Shown here piece by piece: positions 60,301 through 63,925 of a stretch of DNA of 64,000 nt; within the stretch, counting starts at the first letter, position 1, and each line of letters opens with the position of its first letter. The DNA comes from Unio delphinus (lineage: Eukaryota > Mollusca > Bivalvia > Unionida > Unionidae): NCBI GenBank assembly GCA_029339505.1, contig JAQISU010000057.1, forward strand, positions 5,042,001 to 5,106,000. Reading direction: 5' to 3'. A program made the translations under genes and the position numbers. The notes below the pieces were generated by a model. The model was given only the letters and a program-made list of their open reading frames with translations. It did no database searches and was not told the origin of the DNA.

Positions 60301-62884
60301 TAAGTACTTACTTTATGTTATTGTATTAATCTGTGTGTATTGTCTACTAAGTACTTACTTTGTGTTATTGTATACAATTAATACAATATTCTGCCTGTTT
60401 CCGAAATTATGGATAAAAACATTTCTATACTGTGAAGGTTTACCCTTTTCTGGTGGTAGTGGCTCAGACTTTGTTGCAATTTCTTCAGTTTTCTTGGCTC
60501 GGCCTCTTTTTCTTCCTGAAATATGAAAAACATGAAGTACACAAATCTGATGCCATATTAGAATTATAAGTACAGTGTGACCCCATTATAACACAAATTC
60601 AGCTTGTAAAACTTTATTTACATGTAATATTTTGCACACATGGAAAAAAATAATCTTTTTTAAAGTGTGGATATAACATTAAAAGTTTGTTAACATTTTG
60701 GGGAATAGATTGCATATGAATAATACAAGAAAATCGTAACATGGCTCCTGAAATGTTATATGTATTTTTCTTGTCCATAGAAAATGTTTTCTTCTTCTTA
60801 AAAGTACAAAAAATAATGTGTAAAAGGTTTATTCTGAAATCATCTAGGGCTTCACCAATTTATTTCCTTATTGGCGGCAAAATATACCATATGCTGATTT
60901 TTTAATTGACGACATTGTTGGCTGTTTAAATTTGTATCTACAACCATTGGTTTGGAGTGGAGAAATTCAGAGGTCACATAAAAAGAAGCCGCACTTGATA
61001 TAAAATGCACTGAAATTCATCTATTGTTACATAAACAAATTCTTTGATCATATTGACAATCCATTCTTAACAGCACATTTTTATATTATAATCCGCTTAT
61101 GTTGACATCTAGAATGAGTACTGTATGTTGTGAGACATCTGCTTTTTTCATTGTTGCCATTTCTTGCAGCGCAGATCAACCAATCTTGTAATTGATCTTT
61201 CATCATATTTTCAGATGCTCACTATGAATTAATATATTTACATAGACTGACATTTGTATGAGGATGGTAAGTAAAATTCTTCTTCTTTTCACGACAGATA
61301 TAAATCCTTTAAAACACTCATTTCCTGGAGTAGTCCCTCTCAGACCAGAACACCTGTGTCTCATATGTTGACCCTTTGTTAAATTTCTGACACATGCATG
61401 ACAGGCAGCACCACAAATGTTAAAAAACACAAAACCCCCCCCCCCCAACATCATGTTGGTCTATTCAATAGGCAGGGAGAAACAGTATCTACAATCAACA
61501 AAATGACAGCCAATTCCTTTTTTAAAAATGTACCCAGATAAAATAGTTTATTGAAATTTCAAAGAAAACATTACCTTTGAAGCACAAATTGTTAGGACAA
61601 CGTACTAAGGAAAAGGAAAGAAACAGTCTCAATCATGCAATCCAATTATTTGATGTTGCTGCTACAATAAGAAACAGGCATTTGATTGGTTTTCCAATGC
61701 TGTCCTTTAGCTGTGATATGAATAACGCATGCATCCTTCAAAGAAGGCCAACTACAATCTTCTGTAAAAACAAAGAACCTTTCTTCAAAGTACCGGTAAG
61801 TCAGTACCAAATTTAAATAAAAGCAATTGAATCTGATGGATTTTTTCACTTCTAACATGACTGGAACATGTTTACTGTGCTGTGAAAGTTTCCTTTTTGC
61901 AGGGAAAAAGTTTATGCTAATGAACACTACCAACAGTGGCTTAAAATGCAAAATAATCTTTTACAGACATGGGACGCACTAAAAACGTAAATGTGCTTCA
62001 TCATCCATTACGTGATTGTGCTATGTTTTTCCACTGAATTCAGACCTATATGATCTGTGACAAAATTACTGAATATTTTAAATGTGTGTGAGCATATTTT
62101 ATGGAATTAGTACAAGAGGATAATATTTCTTTTTACAGTCCATTTGCATGGAATTGCAGATGCATTTTTGAAACGTTTTCATGCGGAGAACATGTAACAA
62201 TAACCTATAGGAAATAACGTGCTTGAATGATTAGAATGCAAAGACTGATTGACTCAAGATGTTCAGGTCCTGTAATATTAAGAGGGTAAAAGATTTTGGT
62301 TTTTTCTAATTTCAATGCGCTATATTTCACAAATAATTTTGCAACATGTACATTTTTAAAACTAAGTTTGTTAGCAGCCTGGTGTTGTCATTCTATCTGC
62401 ATACTGTAGAATGACTGTCAAAAGTAGAATATGTGTTCTTTTATTTATTCAACGTTCCAAATCAACTGACAACTACTCCTTTTCTATTCAAAAGGGATTA
62501 GTGTTCTTTTATCAATTCAATGTCCTAAATCAACTAATAGCTACTCTTTGTTTTAATCAATGTCCCAAATCATCTGACAGCTACACCTTTTCTATTCAAC
62601 ATCCCAAATCAATTCAAAGCTACTCTGTTTCAATTCAATGTCCCAAATCAACTGGCATATTCATTTAAATGGACTAAAAGAGTCACATGTTTACATACTA
62701 GGCTTGAACTGTGCTGCCTCTGTCTGAGTGCTCTCTGTGTTTGTCTGACTTATCGGTAGATCAGCAAAGTGAAGGTCTTTGATATCTTGCAGGATGATAA
62801 CGGTCTGTGGCTGATCTCCGCCTAAATCTGCATCCAGCAAAGCACTAGGTAGCAGGCCTTCTGCATCATTTATAACAGTTCCAT
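6058..62884 (-). CDS. Polydactyl C2H2 zinc-finger protein, 18 exons, 5' partial
   Basis: Joining 18 minus-strand exons at GT/AG sites gives one open frame of 1,169 residues ending in TGA at 6060-6058; phase agrees at every junction. Residues 62-72 form a basic AT-hook/NLS-like patch (RRKRGRAKK). Residues 93-111 are a degenerate C2HC finger, and 131-160 are acidic. C2H2 fingers lie at 268-288, 296-316, 323-345, 352-373, 400-420, 431-451, 457-478, 681-701, 709-730, 737-757, 765-786, 815-836, 844-864, 872-892, 900-920, 928-949 and 979-1000. Residues 479-680 are a Ser/Asp/Glu-rich linker, and 1001-1169 carry no finger. Only one linker is the classic TGEKPF (702-707), spanning exons 10 and 11; fingers 13-17 are joined by 7-residue linkers. 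The family role is sequence-specific nucleic-acid binding in the nucleus, so a transcriptional regulator is inferred. The 5' end is missing: the first exon starts in mid-codon. No orthologue is asserted. Confidence 0.88.
6598..6734. repeat. Minisatellite, about 40-44 bp, left part
   Basis: Units share the core AGAGGCAGTGTAACACC. The same array resumes at 8545, after the LINE, so it was split by insertion. Confidence 0.65.
6742..8537 (+). mobile_element. Decayed CR1/L2-type LINE, reverse transcriptase fragment
   Basis: Plus-strand fragments in shifting frames read as a non-LTR retrotransposon. KSCELDPIPTS lies near 6955, KPLLKQPSFDHNDLKKYRPV near 7095, a GVPQGS-like block near 7500, and the catalytic YADD motif as LYADDTQLY near 7600. 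SVRNLGVTLDSTLKL then lies near 7790 and GPVMWNELQIEIRHND near 8280. Stops and frameshifts make it a dead copy, and the endonuclease part is absent (5' truncation). The 3' tail matches the copy at 54190. A possible 7-bp target duplication (ACATATT) flanks it at 6735-6741 and 8538-8544. Confidence 0.85.
8545..8740. repeat. Minisatellite, about 40-44 bp, right part
   Basis: Five units start at 8545, 8589, 8629, 8673 and 8717 with the core CAAGCAGAGGCAGTGTAAC. It continues the array at 6598-6734. Confidence 0.75.
8741..9107. other. Intronic sequence, nothing recognised
   Basis: It lies between the array and exon 17's donor. No domain, repeat or RNA gene was seen. Confidence 0.4.
9108..9184 (-). 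CDS. Exon 17: short basic-amphipathic segment
   Basis: It encodes residues 1055-1080, including a Lys run and a likely amphipathic helix (NILQRIIDM). The acceptor is GATTTCAG and the donor GTAAGC. Phases 1 in and 0 out match exons 16 and 18. Confidence 0.72.
9780..10635. repeat. 28-bp minisatellite with acceptor-like motif
   Basis: About 28-30 units with the plus core ACATGTACTGAAATGGTGAT. On the minus (gene) strand each reads pyrimidine-rich sequence then ATTTCAG, resembling a 3' splice site. The long minus-strand open frame here (10088-10627) is a by-product of the repeat. Confidence 0.85.
10660..11020. repeat. About 53-bp repeat interrupted by a SINE
   Basis: Two to three units with TCTGGATCTAATGGGACCAG precede the SINE, and a diverged unit follows it at about 10970-11020. 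Confidence 0.55.
10778..10957 (-). mobile_element. tRNA-derived SINE, family A
   Basis: On the minus strand the head carries an A-box-like TGGCTGAGTGGT and a B-box-like GGTTTGAGTCT, followed by a body shared with copies at 28807, 51007, 52518 and 55383. It is a diverged copy. Confidence 0.75.
11325..11427 (-). CDS. Exon 16: finger-free C-terminal segment
   Basis: It encodes residues 1021-1054, Glu/Gly/Thr-rich and with no recognised domain. The acceptor is TTTCTTAG and the donor GTAAAC. The call rests on splice sites and phase, since the segment is short. Confidence 0.7.
11700..11727 (+). other. G-rich run with quadruplex potential
   Basis: One run of seven G and three runs of four G separated by single T lie on the plus strand, meaning C-rich in the gene's transcript. 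It lies in the intron between exons 15 and 16. Confidence 0.5.
12320..12580. repeat. Three diverged 81-89-bp direct repeats
   Basis: GCCAGTTC recurs at 12347, 12436 and 12517 with the neighbouring TTAGTTGAT and TTGCTGCCA blocks conserved. Confidence 0.6.
12581..14050. repeat. Degenerate interspersed repeat
   Basis: Motifs of the type CAGTCACAGTGACACTGA followed by TTTTGACC recur several times at irregular spacing. The style is familiar from bivalve genomes. No coding potential was seen. Confidence 0.45.
14114..14333 (-). CDS. Exon 15: end of finger 17 and finger 18
   Basis: It encodes residues 948-1020. His949 completes finger 17 as H-x4-H. Finger 18 (979-1000) is the last. The acceptor is GTTAAG (weak pyrimidine tract) and the donor GTAAAT; the exon ends in phase 0. 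Confidence 0.88.
14500..14905. repeat. 47-bp G-rich minisatellite
   Basis: Four near-identical 47-bp units with GGGAGGGTGGTGGGGTGG, preceded by shorter diverged units sharing GGATGTGGGTCAATAATAG. More diverged copies continue near 15360-15430. Confidence 0.8.
14906..16340. other. Intronic sequence, no gene recognised
   Basis: AT-rich with short random frames only; no domain or clear repeat apart from weak copies of the neighbouring 47-bp family. Confidence 0.4.
16341..16412. repeat. Short direct duplication
   Basis: Two copies of about 35 bp sharing GCAACAGAAGGGTTCCCAAA. Confidence 0.7.
16495..17438 (-). mobile_element. MULE-like DNA transposon carrying a FLYWCH domain
   Basis: Both ends are built from 14-15-bp units of GGAGCGGACAATTC type, in inverted orientation at 16510-16612 and 17318-17438, forming long imperfect terminal inverted repeats. 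Flanks CGCCAATGG (16486-16494) and CCCCAATGG (17439-17447) fit a 9-bp target duplication with one mismatch, as usual for Mutator-like elements. The inside holds a FLYWCH domain frame. No transposase DDE domain is present, so it is non-autonomous. Confidence 0.7.
16678..16983 (-). pseudogene. FLYWCH zinc-finger frame inside the MULE-like element
   Basis: An open frame of 101 residues. From about residue 10 it reads GKRMLVYEGYLYHMERK, then IWRCCDRSCKGRC and HSH, matching the FLYWCH pattern (aromatic, Trp, Cys, Cys, His-x-His). FLYWCH domains occur at the N-terminus of many MULE transposases and in host regulators. Here it ends soon after the domain, so it is probably a remnant of the transposase's first exon. 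Expression cannot be judged. Confidence 0.65.
17448..18660. other. Intronic sequence, possibly old transposon debris
   Basis: Less AT-rich than its surroundings, with several short frames on both strands but no recognisable domain. The upper end already shows diverged pieces of the 49-bp array. Confidence 0.35.
18665..19422. repeat. 49-bp array derived from the 3' end of exon 14
   Basis: About 15 units of 49 bp, with five nearly identical between 19190 and 19420 and the rest diverging with distance. On the minus strand each unit reads GATACACTATACCAG then GTGAGT, which is exon 14's end and donor. The final part of exon 14 aligns to a full unit, so the array seems to have grown out of the exon. 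Confidence 0.88.
19422..19556 (-). CDS. Exon 14: finger 16 and most of finger 17
   Basis: It encodes residues 903-946. It completes finger 16 (900-920) and carries both Cys and the first His of finger 17. The acceptor is CTTCAG and the donor GTGAGT. The last 47 or so bases of the exon match one unit of the 49-bp array that fills the adjacent intron, so the same CCAG-GTGAGT donor recurs downstream. Reading through the chosen donor gives an immediate TGA. Confidence 0.87.
19883..20162 (-). CDS. Exon 13: fingers 13, 14, 15 and start of 16
   Basis: It encodes residues 810-901. Finger 13 (815-836) has 13 rather than 12 residues between the second Cys and first His. Fingers 14 (844-864) and 15 (872-892) are standard. 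All are joined by 7-residue linkers. The acceptor is TTTCACAG after a long T tract and the donor GTAAGT. The junction cuts finger 16 between its two Cys. Confidence 0.9.
20165..20875. other. Intronic sequence, nothing recognised
   Basis: AT-rich, with a few short repeats of GCATAAACTGCATT type near 20390-20460. No coding evidence. Confidence 0.4.
20878..21150 (-). mobile_element. tRNA-derived SINE, family B
   Basis: Minus-oriented copy sharing TAGTGATGTCTAG and CCCAGTCACATTATTCC blocks with copies at 24470, 27228, 35170 and 52905. Its tRNA-like head is at the high-coordinate end and is diverged. Confidence 0.7.
21425..21520. repeat. 59-bp repeat family, two diverged units
   Basis: Shares GGAAATTTCCAGATGCCA and ACTGGCACATA with the array at 22150-22405. 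Confidence 0.65.
22150..22405. repeat. 59-bp minisatellite
   Basis: Four to five units with TGGAAATTTCCAGATGCCA; the last two are almost identical. GGAAATTTCC within the unit is a perfect palindrome. Confidence 0.8.
22565..22680. repeat. 22-bp minisatellite
   Basis: Five units of TGGTCTCAGTTGTATCTGTA type. Confidence 0.8.
22934..23037 (-). CDS. Exon 12: end of finger 12 and basic spacer
   Basis: It encodes residues 775-808. His781 and His786 complete finger 12; then comes a Lys-rich spacer. The acceptor is TTTCCAG and the donor GTAAGT. The 28-residue gap to finger 13 separates two finger clusters. Confidence 0.88.
23145..23790. repeat. 43-bp minisatellite with donor-like motif
   Basis: About 12 units, the first six well conserved. 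On the gene strand the conserved ones contain CAGGAGTAAGTG, a consensus 5' splice site. It lies between exons 11 and 12. Confidence 0.82.
23894..24107 (-). CDS. Exon 11: fingers 10, 11 and half of 12
   Basis: It encodes residues 704-773. Fingers lie at 709-730 and 737-757, with Cys765 and Cys768 of finger 12. The acceptor is ATCCCAG and the donor GTTAAC, which is weaker. Two bases carry over and give Ser774 with exon 12, which restores the normal C-x12-H spacing of finger 12. Confidence 0.9.
24470..24648 (-). mobile_element. tRNA-derived SINE, family B, partial
   Basis: The tRNA-like head is well kept: on the minus strand a B-box-like GGTTTGATCCC and an A-box-like TAGTGGTTAGAG. The body is truncated. 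Confidence 0.75.
24870..26230. repeat. 41-46-bp minisatellite with higher-order structure
   Basis: About 30 units of TGATCTATTCTAGATGTACC and GTTCAAGTTGTAGTTCAA type. A block of about 172 bp (four units) is duplicated at 25523-25694 and 25695-25866. Short plus-strand frames here are artefacts of the repeat. Confidence 0.85.
26231..27227. other. Decayed interspersed repeat, no gene
   Basis: Blocks such as ACAAGATTTTCAA and AGACAACATAAAATGTCT recur within it and again, diverged, at 36530-36850. No coding signal. Confidence 0.4.
27228..27476 (-). mobile_element. tRNA-derived SINE, family B, near full length
   Basis: Minus copy running from the 3' body (TAGTGATGTCTAGCACTGG) to the B-box-like GGTTCGATCCC at about 27433. 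It is the least diverged family B copy here. Confidence 0.78.
27828..28010. repeat. About 60-bp tandem triplication
   Basis: Three almost identical units with GCATTTCAAATAAAGAAAAC; the third has a small CAT insertion. The near identity points to a recent origin. Confidence 0.85.
28011..28806. other. Unrecognised sequence, possible transposon remains
   Basis: Base composition is closer to coding than the flanks, and a 79-residue plus frame lies at 28458-28697, but no motif or splice context is recognisable. Confidence 0.3.
28807..28982 (-). mobile_element. tRNA-derived SINE, family A, truncated
   Basis: Shares GGTGGAGGAAGAACCC and CTTTCCAG-type body blocks with the other family A copies. The tRNA-like head is degraded. 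Confidence 0.65.
28983..29552. other. Intronic sequence, nothing recognised
   Basis: No repeats, domains or RNA genes were seen. Confidence 0.4.
29553..29648. repeat. 27-bp tandem triplication
   Basis: Three units of ACATGATACAATACTAATTA type. Confidence 0.8.
30031..30271 (-). CDS. Exon 10: linker end and finger 9
   Basis: It encodes residues 623-702: an acidic start, a hydrophobic stretch, then finger 9 (681-701). The acceptor is TACACAG and the donor GTAGGG. The last codons and the first of exon 11 together spell the canonical TGEKPF linker, which confirms the junction. Confidence 0.9.
30365..31085. repeat. 37-bp minisatellite
   Basis: About 19 units with GGAATCAACATCAGACACAA, in the short intron between exons 9 and 10. 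Confidence 0.85.
31238..31314 (-). CDS. Exon 9: short acidic linker exon
   Basis: This 77-base exon encodes residues 597-622, mostly Asp, Ser, Glu and Lys. The acceptor is ATTTTCAG and the donor GTCAGT. It fits phase 1 in and phase 0 out, as its neighbours need. The acceptor side is the first unit of the 33-bp array. Confidence 0.78.
31315..34330. repeat. 33-bp minisatellite, about 90 units
   Basis: Units are 33 bp with the core CAAATTATTGATGAAAGTTA and three main subtypes, differing at GTGATTAGAGTA, GTCAGTATAGTA and GTCCATATAGTA. As 33 is a multiple of three and units lack stops in one frame on each strand, frames of more than 630 codons exist on both strands (11-residue periods ESYVSIVQIID on plus and NNLYYTDITFI on minus). 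The low end abuts exon 9's acceptor. It lies in the intron between exons 8 and 9. Confidence 0.93.
34375..34890. repeat. 26-bp minisatellite at the donor of exon 8
   Basis: About 18 units, some grouped in a roughly 76-bp higher-order block. On the gene strand many read CACAGGTATCAC, similar in sequence and unit position to exon 8's donor AAG-GTATCC at 34890. Confidence 0.82.
34891..35094 (-). CDS. Exon 8: Ser/Glu-rich linker
   Basis: It encodes residues 530-596, a low-complexity stretch rich in Ser, Asp, Glu and Lys with no finger. The acceptor is TTTGAAG and the donor GTATCC. Reading past the donor meets TAG after about ten codons. The donor lies at the edge of a 26-bp array whose units repeat a similar CAG-GTATC site. 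Confidence 0.82.
35170..35245 (-). mobile_element. SINE family B fragment
   Basis: Only the 3' body remains (TCATATCACTACGATGTCTG, then TCTAGCACTGGGGCA); a short further piece may lie near 35365. Confidence 0.6.
35690..36200 (-). mobile_element. Possible DIRS-like tyrosine-recombinase fragment
   Basis: Minus-strand pieces in shifting frames read like the C-terminal part of a DIRS recombinase: an ALATAFRVSDCQ block near 36160 and a QALHFNANF then DVIEAGRHR block near 35780. It is heavily decayed. The assignment is from memory of the family's layout and is tentative. Confidence 0.4.
36201..36859. other. Decayed interspersed repeat, no gene
   Basis: Contains a diverged relative of the 26.6-27.0-kb repeat (AGGATGAACTAGACATTTTA). 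Nothing else was seen. Confidence 0.4.
36860..37320. repeat. About 40-bp minisatellite
   Basis: Around 11 diverged units with GGCCTATTCTACCTCC and GGGGTAACATCA. Confidence 0.75.
37425..37590. repeat. 31-bp minisatellite
   Basis: Five units with AATGACCTGTGTGACATCAT; the middle ones are identical. Confidence 0.85.
37738..37955 (-). CDS. Exon 7: finger 8 and start of linker
   Basis: It encodes residues 457-528. Finger 8 (457-478) starts at the first codon after the junction and ends H-x4-H. The rest is a Pro/Glu/Ser-containing linker. The acceptor is TATGTAG and the donor the strong GTGAGT. Confidence 0.88.
38000..39846. other. AT-rich intron 6, nothing recognised
   Basis: Short random frames only. 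No domain, RNA gene or array was seen over 1.8 kb. Confidence 0.45.
39847..39881. repeat. (AT)n microsatellite
   Basis: About 17 AT dinucleotides, 44 bases past exon 6's donor. Confidence 0.95.
39925..40159 (-). CDS. Exon 6: fingers 6 and 7
   Basis: It encodes residues 379-455 with C2H2 fingers at 400-420 and 431-451. The acceptor is TTGCAG and the donor GTGAGA; two bases (AG) carry over and make Arg456 with exon 7. An (AT)n tract lies just past the donor. A decayed DIRS-like fragment lies upstream, at about 40.5-41.9 kb. Confidence 0.88.
40500..41875 (-). mobile_element. Decayed DIRS-like retrotransposon, reverse transcriptase end and RNase H
   Basis: Minus-strand segments in alternating frames match the layout of DIRS elements. 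From about 41145 down they read KLDRTDKILPQLDTLRSKTD, then LNDILDQVPFGRLQLH, then DPLSVPISLGCNFHYH near 40930, then the RNase H start LFTDVSDSRW near 40800 and a RGCHVMVS block near 40670. Frameshifts and stops show it is dead. A Ser/Lys-rich segment at 41590-41870 may be the preceding gag-like part. Composition is less AT-rich than the intron around it. Confidence 0.65.
42110..43440. other. Intronic sequence, nothing recognised
   Basis: AT-rich apart from its first 300 bases, which may continue the DIRS-like remains. No domain was seen. Confidence 0.35.
43450..43662 (-). CDS. Exon 5: second half of finger 3, fingers 4 and 5
   Basis: It encodes residues 308-377. His312 and His316 complete finger 3. 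Finger 4 (323-345) has the wider C-x4-C spacing; finger 5 (352-373) ends in H-x4-H. The acceptor is GACAG after a pyrimidine tract and the donor GTAACT. Completion of a finger across the junction strongly supports the splice. Confidence 0.9.
43855..43917. repeat. (ATGT)n microsatellite
   Basis: About 15 perfect tetranucleotide units in the intron between exons 4 and 5. Confidence 0.97.
44500..45030 (-). CDS. Exon 4: acidic region, finger 2 and half of finger 3
   Basis: This is the longest exon (531 bases, residues 131-306). It opens with a run dense in Asp and Glu, then a Ser/Thr-rich stretch, then a C2H2 finger at 268-288 and the first half of finger 3 (Cys296, Cys299). The linker TELKPFK resembles TGEKPF. 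The acceptor is TTTGTAG and the donor GTAAGT. The intron cuts inside finger 3, whose two His come from exon 5. Confidence 0.9.
45100..45240. repeat. 54-bp tandem duplication
   Basis: Two full units and a partial one with GACTATCATTATCACCACTG. Confidence 0.75.
45430..45715. repeat. About 60-bp diverged tandem repeat
   Basis: Around five units with GTGTCTCATGTCTTACATCA and AGTAGCCATAAAGGTC. Confidence 0.65.
45716..49545. repeat. 70-bp minisatellite, about 54 units
   Basis: The core is ATCACACTAAGCACAGTATA then CCAGAATAATAGCCAATCAG. Units drift through the array; near 47470-47640 two are almost identical, and at 49290-49510 a diverged variant is triplicated. It fills most of the intron between exons 3 and 4. 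Confidence 0.92.
49546..51006. other. AT-rich intron, nothing recognised
   Basis: Short frames on both strands (for example 50423-50662) lack recognisable features. Confidence 0.4.
51007..51220 (-). mobile_element. tRNA-derived SINE, family A
   Basis: Near full length. On the minus strand the head region carries GGGTTTGGGTCTC in place of the B box. The body shares GGTGGAGGAAGAACCC with the other copies. Confidence 0.75.
51575..51825. repeat. 43-bp minisatellite
   Basis: Five almost identical units with AAATGTTATACCACATTGAT, ending about 200 bases from exon 3's donor. Confidence 0.88.
52024..52155 (-). CDS. Exon 3: degenerate C2HC zinc finger
   Basis: It encodes residues 87-129. Cys93, Cys96, His109 and Cys111 form C-x2-C-x12-H-x-C, so the last ligand is Cys with short spacing rather than a standard H-x3-H. 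The acceptor is ATTGTAG and the donor GTCAGT. Phase 1 at both ends matches exons 2 and 4. Confidence 0.85.
52518..52752 (-). mobile_element. tRNA-derived SINE, family A, best-preserved head
   Basis: On the minus strand the A box TGGCCGAGTGGT (52729-52740) and B box GGTTCAAGTCT (52672-52682) are close to tRNA promoter consensus, Ser/Leu-like. The 5' end starts GGGGCCCCGAG, and the 3' end is GTCAAACCCTA. This copy could be the youngest here. Confidence 0.85.
52905..53190 (+). mobile_element. tRNA-derived SINE, family B, full length
   Basis: The A-box-like region is at 52910-52923 and the B box GGTTCAAACCC at 52950-52960. The conserved body (GTGTCAGG, then AATGTGACTGGGTGGG) runs on to an AT-rich tail. 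Confidence 0.8.
53255..54160. repeat. 48-bp minisatellite, two alternating unit types
   Basis: About 18 units with AATGGTATCCAAAATCTTTG, alternating between a GATATGTCTTAAAACTAC form and a TGTATTTCAAACTAAAC form. As 48 is a multiple of three, short repeat-coded frames of 16-residue period appear on both strands; they are not genes. Confidence 0.9.
54190..54343 (+). mobile_element. LINE 3' end with (TTA)n tail
   Basis: Matches the 3' tail of the LINE at 6742-8537 (TAGTCATATCATTAT, then AGGCGCTATA) and ends in a (TTA)n run at 54310-54343. It is a severely 5'-truncated copy. Confidence 0.8.
54466..54590 (+). mobile_element. tRNA-like SINE, unassigned
   Basis: An A-box-like GGTTAGCATG and B-box-like GGTATGAATCTC are spaced as in a tRNA. 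It is distinct from families A and B in the body. Confidence 0.45.
55020..55382. repeat. 45-bp minisatellite, left part of large array
   Basis: About eight units of 45 bp with TGTCTAATTAGTACTTACAA, clearly related to the 47-bp units above 56380. Confidence 0.88.
55383..55996 (+). mobile_element. tRNA-derived SINE, family A, interrupted by a hAT MITE
   Basis: Plus-oriented SINE: A-box-like TGGCCAAGTAGT near 55386, B-box-like GATTCGAGTCT near 55447, body to 55578. It resumes at 55950 and ends in AAACCCTACA. It sits inside the 45/47-bp array, with similar ATAATGAG/GCAATGAG ends that fit a target duplication. Confidence 0.82.
55579..55949. mobile_element. hAT-type MITE nested in the SINE
   Basis: A 371-bp element with perfect 12-bp terminal inverted repeats TAGGGCCTAACC and GGTTAGGCCCTA, flanked by an exact 8-bp duplication GTGTGACC (55571-55578 and 55950-55957). 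An 8-bp duplication and a terminus of YARNG type define the hAT superfamily. No transposase is encoded. Confidence 0.88.
55997..60366. repeat. 47-bp minisatellite with GTAAGTA in each unit
   Basis: Above about 56380 roughly 85 units of 47 bp carry TTATTGTATTAATCTGTGTG and AAGTACTTACTTTGTGTTA; 55997-56380 holds diverged intermediates. On the gene strand most contain GTAAGTA, a consensus 5' splice site, overlapping the palindrome AAGTACTT. The array ends about 78 bases from exon 2's donor. Confidence 0.93.
60444..60515 (-). CDS. Exon 2: basic AT-hook-like patch
   Basis: This 72-base exon encodes residues 62-85 plus the first base of a Gly codon. It begins RRKRGRAKK, a nuclear-localisation and AT-hook-like cluster. 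The acceptor is TTTCAG and the donor GTAAAC. The exon is too short to find without its neighbours; the case rests on both splice sites and matching phase. The large 47-bp array starts about 78 bases past the donor. Confidence 0.75.
60519..62410. other. Intron between exons 1 and 2, no further gene seen
   Basis: AT-rich; a run of C lies at about 61435-61446. A Cys/His-containing minus frame at 61203-61454 lacks convincing splice sites. Confidence 0.4.
62420..62665. repeat. About 41-bp minisatellite beside exon 1
   Basis: Around six diverged units with CAATGTCCCAAATCAACTG, ending some 34 bases from exon 1's donor. Confidence 0.75.
62699..62884 (-). CDS. Exon 1 of visible part: N-terminal acidic segment
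   Basis: It encodes residues 1-61, rich in Asp, Leu and Gln with no zinc finger. The acceptor reads TTTTAG and the donor is the strong GTATGT at 62698. The exon starts with the last two bases of a codon, so at least one upstream exon lies beyond the window or was not recognised. It leaves one base (A), which exon 2 completes to Arg. Confidence 0.82.
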
Positions 62885-62910
62885 CTAAAAGATATACATA
62901 CCATGACAAC

Positions 62911-62932
62911 TATATATATATATATATATATA
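62911..62932. repeat. (AT)n microsatellite
   Basis: Eleven TA dinucleotides just upstream of exon 1's acceptor. Confidence 0.9.
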
Positions 62933-63789
62933 CTAGAATTTTCTTTGACCAATTGTTGGACTCGGTATATGTAATAACAAAATAAAAAGAGAACATTATT
63001 TATTTAAATTCATGCAGAATGTTATTATCTCCCCAGTTTTCTATAAATATAAAACACTGAAGACAATTTAAAAACAAAATATTAACCATTTAGTTTTACC
63101 AAATGCAAGTTTCCCACTTCTGGATAAGTATCATCCAAGAAATATTGAAAACAACAAAATTATTTTCTTTTGAAATATGTAACCTGATAGTATTATACAT
63201 CTGAAGAAGATATCCTGCTACTTGATATAGGTTCCACCCTGTCAAATTGAGCTCTTCGAACTGAAGGATCTCTATGGTAAATGCTAAGATAAAGTCATCT
63301 TTGCCCTCAATTCCATGACTTATGTCAGTTAGTCAAATGCAATCTTAGTGGTGACTATCCTAATCTTGCAAGCCAATATACAAAAAAATGAAATCTTGTC
63401 TTGGGTTCGTTCCCTGTTGACAACCAATCACTGCCAGGTTGATTGAGCCAAAGCAAATATATTCCTTCTTTCCTTGATTGGCAAGAACAAGCAAGATCTC
63501 CCTCTTCTGTTTGGCTCAGTTCACTTTAGGTACCACTTCTGAACCCTGATGGGGTCCTGTAGTTGGGACAAAGGGTCACAAGAAGACAGTGATTTGATGA
63601 TGATGGTGATTAATGATGAATGACCGATTCCCCATCAGCAGGAGTCTGTTCTTGACAATAAAAGTTCGGATCATTGGGAGATTAACTGAACTGCATATAA
63701 TCTGGGTCAACCAAAAGAGTAGTGTATCTCACTCATTCTGCCTGCTGTTATCAGAATGAACAGGAAACTGGTTTTAAAAGAAAGGTACG
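62933..63789. other. Upstream intron or 5' region, no exon recognised
   Basis: The missing 5' exon was looked for here on the minus strand and not found. The 63200-63650 part is less AT-rich and may be transposon-derived. Confidence 0.35.
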
Positions 63790-63925
63790 TCATATTAGTT
63801 TGAGTAATTCTTATTCAACCACATCAAAACCCATGGAGATTCCATTCAGGACAAAGTGCAAAGAATTCAACCACATTAAAATCTATGGATACTCCACTGT
63901 GGACAAAGGGTAAAGAATTCAGTCC
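63790..63925. repeat. About 55-bp tandem repeat
   Basis: Two to three diverged units with AAGAATTCAACCACAT and CCATGGAGATTCCA. Confidence 0.6.

Noticed and set aside
55020..60366. CRISPR array
   Set aside because: Units are contiguous without unique spacers, and the context is a eukaryotic intron.
61203..61454. Cys/His-rich minus frame as a missing zinc-finger exon between exons 1 and 2
   Set aside because: No acceptor AG in a suitable place, next to a G run, and exons 1 and 2 already join in phase.
62885..62909. Extending exon 1 upstream in frame
   Set aside because: The extension has no ATG, and a good TTTTAG acceptor lies at 62885-62890, so an upstream exon is more likely.
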